DNA of 64,000 nucleotides. It comes from Archangium gephyra. GTDB taxonomy: Bacteria; Myxococcota; Myxococcia; Myxococcales; Myxococcaceae. This document shows, in pieces, positions 16,994 through 25,170 of the stretch (within the stretch, counting starts at the first letter, position 1; every line of letters starts with the position of its first letter). The stretch is taken from positions 2,798,501-2,862,500 of the forward strand of contig NZ_CP011509.1 in NCBI RefSeq assembly GCF_001027285.1. The letters run 5' to 3'. The position numbers and the translations under genes were made by a program. The notes below the pieces were generated by a model. That model worked only from the letters and a program-made list of their open reading frames with translations, made no database searches and had not been told where the DNA came from.

Positions 16994-19744
16994 TTACAGC
17001 AGGGCCAGCCGGCGCGCCCGGGCGGGATCGGCCACCGCGGCCTCCCACCGGCGCACGGCCGCCTCGCGCTCGGCGTCGGGCGCATCGGCGTAGTAGCCCA
17101 GCGTGTCGTTGAGGCCCCGGCTGAGCTCCTCGATGGCGGCCAGGCGCACGTCCAGCTCCGGGTGGCGCAGCGAGGCCACGAGCCACTCGGCACGGCGGCG
17201 GCTGCGGTTCTCCGCCCACCACGCCGTCCACGCGCGCTTGTCCAGGCCGAGCGTGGCGCGCGTCACCTCGCGCAGTGCCTCGGCGGCGGCCTGGGCGCAC
17301 ATCTCGTCGTCGCTGCCGGTGAGGTTGATGAGGCCTTCGATGGAGTCCCGGTCGTGCAGCGTGCCCAGGGCGCGCGCCGCCAGCGAGCGCCGCAGCGCGT
17401 CCCGGCTGGTGAGCTCCTGGCGCAGCTCCTTGCGGGCGGCGTCCAGGCGGGGCAGGTGCTTGAGGGCGGCGGCGGCCACGCGCGCGGCGCTGGAGATGTC
17501 CGGCTCGTAGTCGAAGAGCCCACGCAGCACGCCGTCCACCAGCTCCACGTACGGGAGGCTGCCGGCGGTGAGGAGCGCGAAGTAGCGCGTGTCCGCGTCG
17601 CTCGAGTCCAGCAGCGGCGCGAGGGCCTGGGCCGCGGGCCGGCCGAGCCGCGACAGGGCACCGGGGATGGGGCCCAGCTCGTCGGCCTCGGGCAGCTCCA
17701 CCACGGGCAGGCGGCTCCACGCGGTGGGGCCGGGGAAGTGCGTGGCGAGCACCTTGGCGCTGGCCTCGGGCGAGCGCGCCAGCTCGGCCATGGCGCTCGC
17801 GCGCTGGTTGGCGTCCGGGCCGGTGAGGCGCTTGAGCAGCGGGCCGAAGTCCGGGGGCGGGCGCTCCTCCTGGGACATGACGAGCGGGGCCATGGAAGCG
17901 GCGCGGCCCAGCGCGTTGGCGGTGCGGTTGACGAAGGGGCTCCACCCCAGGCCCGCGGCCATGGAGGGCGCCGGAGCGCTCGGGGCCGTGGGGGCGCTGG
18001 GTTGGGTGGAGGGCTGCACGTCCACGTCCACGTCGAAGTCCAGCGCGCGCAACTCGCCCAGGCGCTGCTTGCGGAAGAGGATGAGCTCCTGGAAGGCGGC
18101 GGGCAGGTCCTGGCAGAAGAGGATGAAGTCGGACAGGCGGCGCTGGCTGATGGGCTTCTGGCCGCAGTCGCCGTAGAGGACGGCCACGAGCCGGCCGCGC
18201 ACTTCCACGGGGTAGAGGAAGAGGGTGCGGGGCGGCTGGCGGCCGAACAGCTCCAGGTAGTGCTTCGTCAGGCTGTCCGGCGGCATGGGGCCCGCGTAGC
18301 TGCCGCGGGTGATGGCCACGGTGCGGAAGACGCTGGAGGCGTCGAGCGGAATGGACACCAGGGAGAGCTGCTCGCTGGCCAGTCCGTCACCGCGTGCGTC
18401 CCAGCCGGCGGCGGCGCCGCGCAGCACGGCGAAGGCGGCCACGTAGTCGAAGGTGCGGCGGCCGAAGCGCAGGGCGGTGTCGATGAGCCGGTCGCGGTCG
18501 CGCGTGGACTCCTTGAGGGCGGCGCGGGCCTGGGCGAGCGTCCACTCGGGCACCTCGTCGCGCGGGGACTGCGGCGCGGCGGGGGCGGGAGCGCGCGGCT
18601 CGAGCTGAGGGCGCGGCGGCTGGGCCGCCACGGGCGCGGCGGGCTGAGGCGCGGGCGCGGGAGGCGCGGCGGCGGGCGGAGCCTGGGGCGCGGGCTGTGC
18701 CGCCGGGGGACGCGCGGCGGCTGGAGCGGTGGGCGCGGGCTGCGCCTGCGGAGGCGGAGCCGCGGGGCGTGCGGCGGGAGCGGGCTGGGCCTGTGCCTGC
18801 GGAGGCGCGGCGGCGGGACGCGCGGCGGGAGCGGGCTGTGCCTGCGGAGGCGGAGCCGCGGGACGCGCGGGCTCGGGCATGTTCAGGCGCAGCGGCTCAC
18901 GGAGGGCCGCCGGGTTCGTCGTGGCGGGACCGGGCGCCGCGGAGGCCGGAGGCGCGGCGGGGGCCGCCGGGCGCGGAGGCTGGGCGGCGGCGGCTGGAGC
19001 CGGAGCGGGAGGCGCGCCGTGGGGCCGCTGCTGCGGCGGGGGCGGCTGCTGCGGCTGCATCTGGGGAGGGGCGATCGGGAAGGGCTCGGCGGCGACGGAG
19101 CGCGCCAGTCGCTCCACCATCTCCAACGTGAGGGCCGCATCGTCCGGCGGCTTCGGGGGCGGAGCGGGCGCGGGGGCGGGCTTCGGAGCCGGAGCGGGGG
19201 CCGGAGCCGCGACGGCGGCGGGCTGCGCGGGTTGAAGGGGCTGGGGCGCCGCGGGAGCCGCCGCGCCCATGCGCTCGGGGTCGAGCGCGGAGAGCAGGGC
19301 GGTGTAGCGCGGGGCGAGCGGCTGCCGGTAGATGACGGAGATCCACTCGCGGACGCGGACCTCGGTGGCCACCCACAGCTCCAGCGGCCTGCCGAGGAGG
19401 AAGCCCACCTCCTCCAGCTCCTTCTTTGGCACCGGGTAGCCGCAGGCCACGTGCAGGGTGGTGCCATCGAGCGACAGGGGCACCACGCACAGGCGGTCGG
19501 CGATCTTCGGAGGGATGAAGGAGGCGACGTCCGCGTTGGGCTCGAAGTCGGCCAGGTTGACGGGGCGCAGCCCGGAGGCCTCGCCGAGCGCGTGCAGCAC
19601 CTGGGGCTCGGGGAGGAGCCGGCGCTCCATCAGCGCGGTGTCGATGGAGCCACCTTGCGCCGTCTGATGACGCAAGGCTTCCTCGGCCTTGTCCTGGGGG
19701 AGGAGGCCTTGCGCGATCAGGGTGTGGGCAAGATGGGAAGGCAT
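16994..19744 (-). CDS. MshEN (GspE N-terminal)-like / GAF-like / HEAT-repeat protein
   Basis: This 916-residue cytoplasmic protein has an unusual domain set. Residues 1-125 match the MshEN/GspE N-terminal fold, which in some members binds cyclic di-GMP: LIAQGLLPQDKAEEALRHQ, then RLLPEPQVLHALGEASGL. The initial RLG of the binding motif is missing (SHLA), so ligand binding is uncertain. A Pro/Ala/Gln-rich linker of about 240 residues follows. A GAF-like domain comes next (about 395-570: DTALRFGRRTFDYVAAFAVL ... GRLVAVLYGD). A set of HEAT-type repeats (about 640-905, with ALGTLHDRDSIEGL) ends the protein. No ATPase motifs of GspE/PilB are present, so it is not a secretion motor. It is the first of a likely three-gene unit with the two downstream kinases. 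Confidence 0.75.
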   Translation of the reverse strand: MPSHLAHTLIAQGLLPQDKAEEALRHQTAQGGSIDTALMERRLLPEPQVLHALGEASGLRPVNLADFEPNADVASFIPPKIADRLCVVPLSLDGTTLHVACGYPVPKKELEEVGFLLGRPLELWVATEVRVREWISVIYRQPLAPRYTALLSALDPERMGAAAPAAPQPLQPAQPAAVAAPAPAPAPKPAPAPAPPPKPPDDAALTLEMVERLARSVAAEPFPIAPPQMQPQQPPPPQQRPHGAPPAPAPAAAAQPPRPAAPAAPPASAAPGPATTNPAALREPLRLNMPEPARPAAPPPQAQPAPAARPAAAPPQAQAQPAPAARPAAPPPQAQPAPTAPAAARPPAAQPAPQAPPAAAPPAPAPQPAAPVAAQPPRPQLEPRAPAPAAPQSPRDEVPEWTLAQARAALKESTRDRDRLIDTALRFGRRTFDYVAAFAVLRGAAAGWDARGDGLASEQLSLVSIPLDASSVFRTVAITRGSYAGPMPPDSLTKHYLELFGRQPPRTLFLYPVEVRGRLVAVLYGDCGQKPISQRRLSDFILFCQDLPAAFQELILFRKQRLGELRALDFDVDVDVQPSTQPSAPTAPSAPAPSMAAGLGWSPFVNRTANALGRAASMAPLVMSQEERPPPDFGPLLKRLTGPDANQRASAMAELARSPEASAKVLATHFPGPTAWSRLPVVELPEADELGPIPGALSRLGRPAAQALAPLLDSSDADTRYFALLTAGSLPYVELVDGVLRGLFDYEPDISSAARVAAAALKHLPRLDAARKELRQELTSRDALRRSLAARALGTLHDRDSIEGLINLTGSDDEMCAQAAAEALREVTRATLGLDKRAWTAWWAENRSRRRAEWLVASLRHPELDVRLAAIEELSRGLNDTLGYYADAPDAEREAAVRRWEAAVADPARARRLALL

Positions 19745-19812
19745 GGGGGACGCGGCATCTTACGGCCGCGGCCAGCGGGCACAACGAATCCCTGCATCGG
19801 TTCGTGGGGCCA

Positions 19813-21123
19813 CTAGCTCGGCTGGACGACGTACGTGGAGGTGAGCTTGTCGTGGAGCGTCTGGCCGCGGCGGTCGAAGAGGGCCATCCAGAAGCCCGCG
19901 AGGAACAGCCCGAAGGACAGGCTGGCCAGCATGGCGCGGACGATGGCGCGGCCGGGCGCGGGGGCCAGGCCGTGGGTGTCCACCAGCCTCAGGCCGAGCA
20001 GCCGCCGGCCCAGGGTCCGGCCATTCCAGAGGAAGGCGGACACGGCGCAGTAGACGAGCGAGAGCACCAGGAGCAGTGCGAGGCCGGGCAGCAGCACGGA
20101 CTGGAGGGCGCGGATCTGCACGACGAGGCCGTCGATCCCGGAGACGCTCGTCTGGGGCGCCTGCACGCCGGCCACCGAGGAGGCGAGCATGAGGTAGAGC
20201 GCGGCCACCCCGGCGATGGCGCCGGTGTCGATGGCGAGGGCCAGCAGCCGGCGCCAGAGCGAGGCCGGGCGGGCGTGGATCTCCGTCTCCTTGGACGCCG
20301 TGCCCATGAGCTTGGGGGCGGCGGGAGCGGGAGCGGGGCTCCGGACGGCGGCGACGGCCACGGGGGGAGGGGCGGCCGGCTCGGACTCCTCGAGGTCGAC
20401 GGGGAAGGAGTCCTCCTCAAGGGAGAGGTCCAGCGGAGCGGGCGCCTTCGCCACCGGGAGGTTCGGCTGGCTGGCGGAGGCGGCCTGCGGGCGCGGAGGC
20501 ATCACGGGGAGGCCCGGAGCGGACGCGTGCGGCACACCGAAGGCGGGCGTGCTCGAGCGCGAAGCGGGAGCCGGGGCCGCGACGCCGGGCAGGTTGAAGG
20601 CGGGAGCCTGAGGGGGCGCCGCCGGAGGACGGGGCGCGGCGGCCTGGGCCGCGGCGGGCGCGGGAGCCGGAGGCGCCATGGGACGGGGCGCTGCGGCCTG
20701 GGCGGGAGCCGGAGGACGGGGCGCGGCGGCCTGGGCCGGAGGCACCGGAGCGGCGGGGGCCTGAGGGGGTCGAGGCGCGGGAGCGGCGGCCATGGCGGGT
20801 GCAGGGGCCTGCGCGCGCGGGGGCATGACGGGCAGACCCGGAGCGCGAGGCGCGGCCTGGGGAGCCGGAGCCTGCGGACGCGGGGCCGCCGGGTTCATGC
20901 TGGGAGGCGTCGGAGCGCGGGCGGTCATCCCGGGCGGAGTGGCCGGAGCCGCGGCGGGGCCGGGCATCGTCGGCGCCTCACGATCCGGGCGGCGGCGGTC
21001 GATCTGGATCTCCTTGTCCAGAAAATTCGGGACGGCCCGGGCCGCGGGCTGAGACGCGGCGGCGCAGGTGGGGCAGTCCCCTACAGGCGGCAGCGGAGCT
21101 CCGCACTTCAGGCACTTGGACAA
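19813..21123 (-). CDS. Zinc-ribbon / Pro-Ala-rich / RDD-family membrane protein
   Basis: This 436-residue product uses a TTG start at 21123, preceded by GGGAGGAACCG; longer frames upstream are not protein-like. The N-terminus is a zinc ribbon (CLKCGAPLPPVGDCPTC). A linker of about 240 residues dominated by Pro and Ala follows. The C-terminal 150 residues form an RDD domain with three to four membrane helices: RRLLALAIDTG gives the first Arg and Asp, GRTLGRRLLGLRLVD the family core. RDD proteins are small membrane proteins of mostly unknown, partly transport-related function. It is 68 bp upstream of the MshEN-HEAT gene on the same strand and shares its Pro/Ala linker style. Confidence 0.8.
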   Translation of the reverse strand: MSKCLKCGAPLPPVGDCPTCAAASQPAARAVPNFLDKEIQIDRRRPDREAPTMPGPAAAPATPPGMTARAPTPPSMNPAAPRPQAPAPQAAPRAPGLPVMPPRAQAPAPAMAAAPAPRPPQAPAAPVPPAQAAAPRPPAPAQAAAPRPMAPPAPAPAAAQAAAPRPPAAPPQAPAFNLPGVAAPAPASRSSTPAFGVPHASAPGLPVMPPRPQAASASQPNLPVAKAPAPLDLSLEEDSFPVDLEESEPAAPPPVAVAAVRSPAPAPAAPKLMGTASKETEIHARPASLWRRLLALAIDTGAIAGVAALYLMLASSVAGVQAPQTSVSGIDGLVVQIRALQSVLLPGLALLLVLSLVYCAVSAFLWNGRTLGRRLLGLRLVDTHGLAPAPGRAIVRAMLASLSFGLFLAGFWMALFDRRGQTLHDKLTSTYVVQPS

Positions 21124-21236
21124 CGGTTCCTCCCGGATGGAGAAGGCTGTAGCACCATGAAACGCCCTCCTGGTGCCGGGAGCAAGAAAACCGCCGGAAG
21201 CCGGGGTTCCCTGCCTGGAGACCGTTGGAGGTCCAC

Positions 21237-21503
21237 TCAGGCGAAGTGTCTGTTCCGGGTGCCGACGATGACTCCGATGGAGACGAGTGCCGAGACGATG
21301 ATGGCCACCACGACGCCCACGGGATGGATGCCGCTGGTGATGCCCACGGGGGCGAAGATGGAGCTGAGGAGGGCGCCGATGATGCCGCCCACTCCGCCGA
21401 GCAGTGCGCTGCCCACGAACCCCACCGTGCGTGTGGGGGGCAGGGCGATCCGCGCGAGGATGCCCACGATGAGTCCGATGAGCGCGTAGGCGTAGATGGC
21501 CAT
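21237..21503 (-). CDS. GlsB/YeaQ/YmgE-family stress-response membrane protein
   Basis: This 88-residue membrane protein has three hydrophobic helices and the Gly-rich core of the family: LIGLIVGILARIALP, GFVGSALLGGVGGIIGALL and IIVSALVSIGVIVG. The size is typical (80-90 residues). Family members are often stress-induced transglycosylase-associated proteins without known biochemical activity. The ATG at 21503 is preceded by GGAG at about eight bases. The gene stands alone between rsmE and the RDD gene, with gaps of more than 110 bp on both sides, so it probably has its own promoter. Confidence 0.88.
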   Translation of the reverse strand: MAIYAYALIGLIVGILARIALPPTRTVGFVGSALLGGVGGIIGALLSSIFAPVGITSGIHPVGVVVAIIVSALVSIGVIVGTRNRHFA

Positions 21504-21628
21504 GGGTACCGCTCCGTGTCTGGCGCCTCGGGATGAGGGCGCCGTTGCGGAGCAAACATAGGGACGGCGTCACGCAGTGGGCAGACGCCGGGCGGCGGGG
21601 GCCCGTCCTCCCGGCACCTGTCCGAGCG

Positions 21629-22363
21629 CTAACCGAGCTCTCCGTCCAGGAAGCCCATGACGGCGAGCGCGGCGAGGGCGGCCGTCTCGGTGCGGAGGAT
21701 GCGGCGGCCGAGCGTGACGGGGCGGGCGCCGAGCTGCCGGAGCGCGGAGACCTCCTCGCGGGCCAGGCCGCCCTCGGGCCCCACGACCAGGGCCACGGGA
21801 GCGCCGGGAGCGCAGGAGCGGAAGGCCTCGCCGAGCGGCACGGCGGACTCCTCCTCGTCGAGCACGAGCAGGGTGGTGCCGGGGGCGAGCGAGCGCACCG
21901 CGTCCACGAGCGGGCAGGGGACGTGGACGACGGGGACGTCGTTGCGCCGGCACTGGCGGGCGGCCTCCTCGACGATTTTACTCCAGCGCGTGGTGCGCTC
22001 CTCGGCGCGCCTGGGCTCGAGCTTCACCACGCTGCGGGCGGTGGCCACGGGGTGGAAGGCGGTGGCGCCCAGCTCGGTGCCCTTCTGCAGCACCCACTCC
22101 AGCTTGTCGCCCTTGGGGAGCCCCTGGAGGATGTGCAGCGGACGGGGGGGAGGGGTGTGCCGGGCCTCGCCGAGCACCAGGCGGACCGCTTCCGTGTCCA
22201 GCGAGGCCACGCGCGCCTCGAAAGCGCGGCCCGCGCCGTCGAAGACCTCGAGCGAGGAGCCCTCGGCGAGCCGCAGGACGTGGACGAGGTAGTGGCGCCG
22301 CTCGCCCGAGAGCGTCACCTCGGGGGGAGCGGGCTCGGGGAGCGGGACGAAGAGTCGGACCAC
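21629..22363 (-). CDS. rsmE: 16S rRNA (uracil-1498 N3) methyltransferase RsmE
   Basis: RsmE methylates N3 of U1498 in helix 44 of 16S rRNA using S-adenosylmethionine. The 244-residue length fits. N-terminal PUA-like part: RHYLVHVLRLAEGSSLEVFD. C-terminal SPOUT knot: LVVGPEGGLAREEV and LGRRILRTETAALAALAVMG, the two signature strands of the AdoMet site. The start is GTG 22363 with GGAGG 11 bases upstream. It lies 51 nt after the EEP-domain gene on the same strand. This is a housekeeping gene with nothing unusual. Confidence 0.95.
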   Translation of the reverse strand: MVRLFVPLPEPAPPEVTLSGERRHYLVHVLRLAEGSSLEVFDGAGRAFEARVASLDTEAVRLVLGEARHTPPPRPLHILQGLPKGDKLEWVLQKGTELGATAFHPVATARSVVKLEPRRAEERTTRWSKIVEEAARQCRRNDVPVVHVPCPLVDAVRSLAPGTTLLVLDEEESAVPLGEAFRSCAPGAPVALVVGPEGGLAREEVSALRQLGARPVTLGRRILRTETAALAALAVMGFLDGELG

Positions 22364-22414
22364 GGGTGGGCTGTCCTCCGGGAGGTGGGGGCCTCCCTTT
22401 CTACCAGGGCTGGC

Positions 22415-23656
22415 TCAGTGGCGGAGGCCGCGCAGCTGGAAGTCGGCGACGGAGGGCAGGTGGTCGGACGCGTCGGTGGAGTGGTCCACCTCGAGCAGCA
22501 GGGGCTCGAGCTGGCGGGAGGCGAAGAAGGTGTCGAAGCGCTTGCCGGTGGCGGGCACCACGCCGGTGCCATCGGGGAGCGAGTTGAGGGTGGACATGTC
22601 GGCCACGTCCTGGAGGCGCAGCCACTGCTCCGAGTGCTTGGGGTAGCTGCCGGCGACGAGCTTCTCGCGGGCCTGGTCCGGGTGGATGAGGGAGCCATCC
22701 GGCAGGCGCACGCGCAGCTCACGGGCGCGGCGGAGCGGGTCGGGCAGCTCGTGCTCGAGAGCGTGGAGGGCGCGGCGCACGCGCACGTCGCCGATGTTGC
22801 CCACGCCCCAGTCACCCACGCTGGGGTGCACGTCGCCGTAGCGCGACTCGTAGTCCTTCACCGTCTCGGTGGGCTCGTGCTTGCGGATGGGGCTGGGCAG
22901 CAGCGAGTAGTGGTGCTTGACGTTGATGTTGGCGTTGAAGTCGCCCAGGGCGATGGAGGGCACGCCATCGCGGGCGTGCAGGGTGGCCTGGAGCTGCCAG
23001 AGCTGGCCGGCGTTGATGCCGCTGTCGCCGAGCGTGTGGTGCACGTTGTAGAGGGCCACGGGGACGCCGAGCACGTCGAGGAGCGCGAAGAGGGCGCCGC
23101 GGTCCTCGTCCAACTCGCCGACGAAGCCCTGGCGGGCGATGGCGGCGGCGCGGACGTCCTCGGGGAAGGCATAGGTGTAGTGCGTGGCCTCGAGGATGGG
23201 GTAGCGGCTGAGGATGGCCTTGCCGTTGATGACGGGACCGGCCACGTCGCGGCCCTGGTAGACGAGGTGGAAGCCGTAGTCGCGTGCGAGCTCCACGGCG
23301 GTGGGCTGGCTGGCCTCCTGGAGCGCGATGACGTCCGGCATCCGGCCGAGCTCCTCCAGCGAGGCGAAATAGCTCTCCAGCAAGGCACGGCGCTCGCCGC
23401 CCAGGAGGATGTTGTACGTCATCACGCGGAGCACGTGGTCGCGGGGAAGGCGCGGCTGGGGGTGGTGCACCAGCAGCGTGGTTCCCGTCCCGAGCCGGCG
23501 GGGCCCCTCGGCGGCCGGCAGCGACTCGAAGCCCTGGAAGACGTGCGTGGGCTCCGGGTGCGGCAGGTGCTGGGGCGGTGCGGCGGGGACTCCGTCGATG
23601 ACATTCCTCCCGAAGGGGAGGCGGTCCAGTAATCGCGAGAGGGCCTGTCCTGGCAT
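22415..23656 (-). CDS. Endonuclease/exonuclease/phosphatase (EEP) family protein
   Basis: This 413-residue protein has all signature blocks of the EEP (DNase I-like) superfamily: VMTYNILLG with the metal-near Asn, IALQEAS with the metal Glu, a His in YNVHHTLGD, GDFNANIN, and the terminal SDHLPSVADF with the catalytic Asp-His. There is no signal peptide; the first 75 residues are a family-unlike leader. Substrate cannot be told from sequence: nucleic acid, phospholipid head group and inositol phosphate are all possible in this superfamily. The ATG at 23656 lacks a clear ribosome site and follows an A-rich stretch. It is 22 nt downstream of a small gene, with rsmE next. Confidence 0.85.
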   Translation of the reverse strand: MPGQALSRLLDRLPFGRNVIDGVPAAPPQHLPHPEPTHVFQGFESLPAAEGPRRLGTGTTLLVHHPQPRLPRDHVLRVMTYNILLGGERRALLESYFASLEELGRMPDVIALQEASQPTAVELARDYGFHLVYQGRDVAGPVINGKAILSRYPILEATHYTYAFPEDVRAAAIARQGFVGELDEDRGALFALLDVLGVPVALYNVHHTLGDSGINAGQLWQLQATLHARDGVPSIALGDFNANINVKHHYSLLPSPIRKHEPTETVKDYESRYGDVHPSVGDWGVGNIGDVRVRRALHALEHELPDPLRRARELRVRLPDGSLIHPDQAREKLVAGSYPKHSEQWLRLQDVADMSTLNSLPDGTGVVPATGKRFDTFFASRQLEPLLLEVDHSTDASDHLPSVADFQLRGLRH

Positions 23657-23678
23657 GAGTTTTCTATTTGTTGGTGGA

Positions 23679-23984
23679 CTACCCGCCCTGCACGGGCTCG
23701 CCGGGTGCTTCGTTGCTCACCGGGCCAGCGTCCTCGGCGTCGCCTGCTCCCTCGGCGGACAGGCCGGGAGGCTTGTTGGTGGGGTCGGCGCCGTAACCGG
23801 CCTTGCGGCCCGTGATGGTGTCGTCCTCCGCGTTGCCCGGGAAGAGGCCCTCGCGCTGCTCCGCGAAGCCGCGCCGCTCGTCGGGGACGCCGCGTCCGGA
23901 GGAGTCGGTGGGAGGCCGGGACTGGGTGACGGCGTCCGTGTAGCCCGTGCCGGGGGTCGTGGTCTTGCTGAACTTGCCTGCCAT
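23679..23984 (-). CDS. Small hydrophilic hypothetical protein
   Basis: This gene encodes 101 residues starting MAGKFSKTTTPGTGYTDAV, with AGGAG seven bases before the ATG, which is why this start is chosen over longer frames. The composition is rich in Gly, Pro, Thr, Asp and Glu with no hydrophobic stretch, so it is probably disordered and cytoplasmic. I recognise no family. It is divergent from the asparaginase gene (167 bp between starts) and 22 nt upstream of the EEP gene, with which it is probably co-transcribed. Confidence 0.55.
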   Translation of the reverse strand: MAGKFSKTTTPGTGYTDAVTQSRPPTDSSGRGVPDERRGFAEQREGLFPGNAEDDTITGRKAGYGADPTNKPPGLSAEGAGDAEDAGPVSNEAPGEPVQGG

Positions 23985-24151
23985 GGTGGGGCTCCTGAGG
24001 GTGGGCTCCTGAAGCGGTGTGCCTTCCCTCAATGTCGGGCGGCCGGAGGCACCCGCCAACCCGTCACGTTGCCCGAGGGGGAGGGGAGGCGGGGGAGCGA
24101 GCCATTGGGAGCGAGGCAAAGAGGCGGCACACCTGCTATGCGCAGCGCGAC

Positions 24152-25153
24152 ATGTCCTCTCTTCTGATCGAATCGACGCGCTCCGGCCACGTCGAGTCCG
24201 TGCATCAGGTGTCCGTGGCGGTGGTGGACGCCCGGGGCGAGCTGGTGGCGTCGGCGGGGAATCCCGAGCGGGTCTCCATGTGGCGTTCGGCGGCCAAGGC
24301 CTTCCAGGCGTTGCCGCTGGTGCGGGATGGAGCGGCGGACCGCTTCGGCTTTGGCCCGAGGGAGTTGGCGCTCGCGTGTGCCTCGCACTCGAGCGAGCCG
24401 GTGCACCGGGAGGTCTGCGCGGGCATGCTGCGGGCCACGGGCTGTGAGGAGTCGCAGCTGGCCTGTGGGCCGCATCCGCCGTTGTCGCAGGCGGTGGCGG
24501 ACGAGGCGGTGCGCACGGGGACGGTCATCACCCCGAGGTGGAGCAACTGCTCGGGCAAGCACGCGGGGATGCTGGCGTTGGCGAAGCACCACGGCTGGCC
24601 CACGGAAGGGTACGAGCGCGCGGGGCACCCGGTGCAGGAGCGCATCCTCGAGGAGGTGGCGCACTGGACGGGGCTGCCGGCGGGCTCGCTGTTGCAGGCG
24701 GTGGACGGGTGCACGGCGGTGTGCTTCGGGCTGCCGCTGCGGGCCATGGCGATGGCGTACGCGCGCCTGGGCGTGGCGGAGCTGGAGGCGGCGAAGCGGC
24801 TGCGCGAGGCCATGTGGGCGCACCCGGAGCTGGTGGCGGGCACGGGACGGCTGTGCACGGAGCTGATGGCGGCGGGGCGCGGGGTGGTGCTGGCGAAGGT
24901 GGGGGCCGAGGGCATCTACAGCGCGGCGGTGCCGGCGTTGGGGCTGGGGCTCTCCCTGAAGGTGGAGGACGGGGACATGCGGTGCTCGCCGCCGGCGCTG
25001 CTGGAGGTGTTGCGGCAGGTGTTCGAGAGGTACGAGCGGCGCGTGTCGGTGCCGATGGAGGGGCTGGGGCACCACGTGGAGCCGCTGCAGCGCAACACCC
25101 GGGGAGTGGTGACGGGCAGCTTGCGCGCCGTGGGGCGGCTGCGCTTCTCATGA
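24152..25153 (+). CDS. L-asparaginase II (Rhizobium-type, Asparaginase_II family)
   Basis: This 333-residue enzyme hydrolyses L-asparagine to aspartate and ammonia. It belongs to the thermolabile Rhizobium etli type, unrelated to the E. coli enzymes. Conserved blocks visible are WRSAAKAFQALPLV with the Ser-Lys pair, ACASHSSEPVH, NCSGKHAGMLALAKHHGW with the Ser-Cys-Gly-Lys-His cluster, and VDGCTAVCFGLPL. The ATG at 24152 opens the family-like part; the ribosome site is weak. Its TGA overlaps a potential ATG at 25150 of the cyclase gene, whose better start is 18 nt further on, so the two genes look coupled. Confidence 0.88.
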   Translation: MSSLLIESTRSGHVESVHQVSVAVVDARGELVASAGNPERVSMWRSAAKAFQALPLVRDGAADRFGFGPRELALACASHSSEPVHREVCAGMLRATGCEESQLACGPHPPLSQAVADEAVRTGTVITPRWSNCSGKHAGMLALAKHHGWPTEGYERAGHPVQERILEEVAHWTGLPAGSLLQAVDGCTAVCFGLPLRAMAMAYARLGVAELEAAKRLREAMWAHPELVAGTGRLCTELMAAGRGVVLAKVGAEGIYSAAVPALGLGLSLKVEDGDMRCSPPALLEVLRQVFERYERRVSVPMEGLGHHVEPLQRNTRGVVTGSLRAVGRLRFS

Positions 25154-25170
25154 AGGGCAAGGAGGCCGCC

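Noticed and set aside
13877-19816. Very long open frame on the + strand, antisense to the kinase and MshEN genes
   Set aside because: It is a by-product of high GC third-position bias on the minus strand; composition is rich in Arg, Gly, His and Gln with no recognisable domain.
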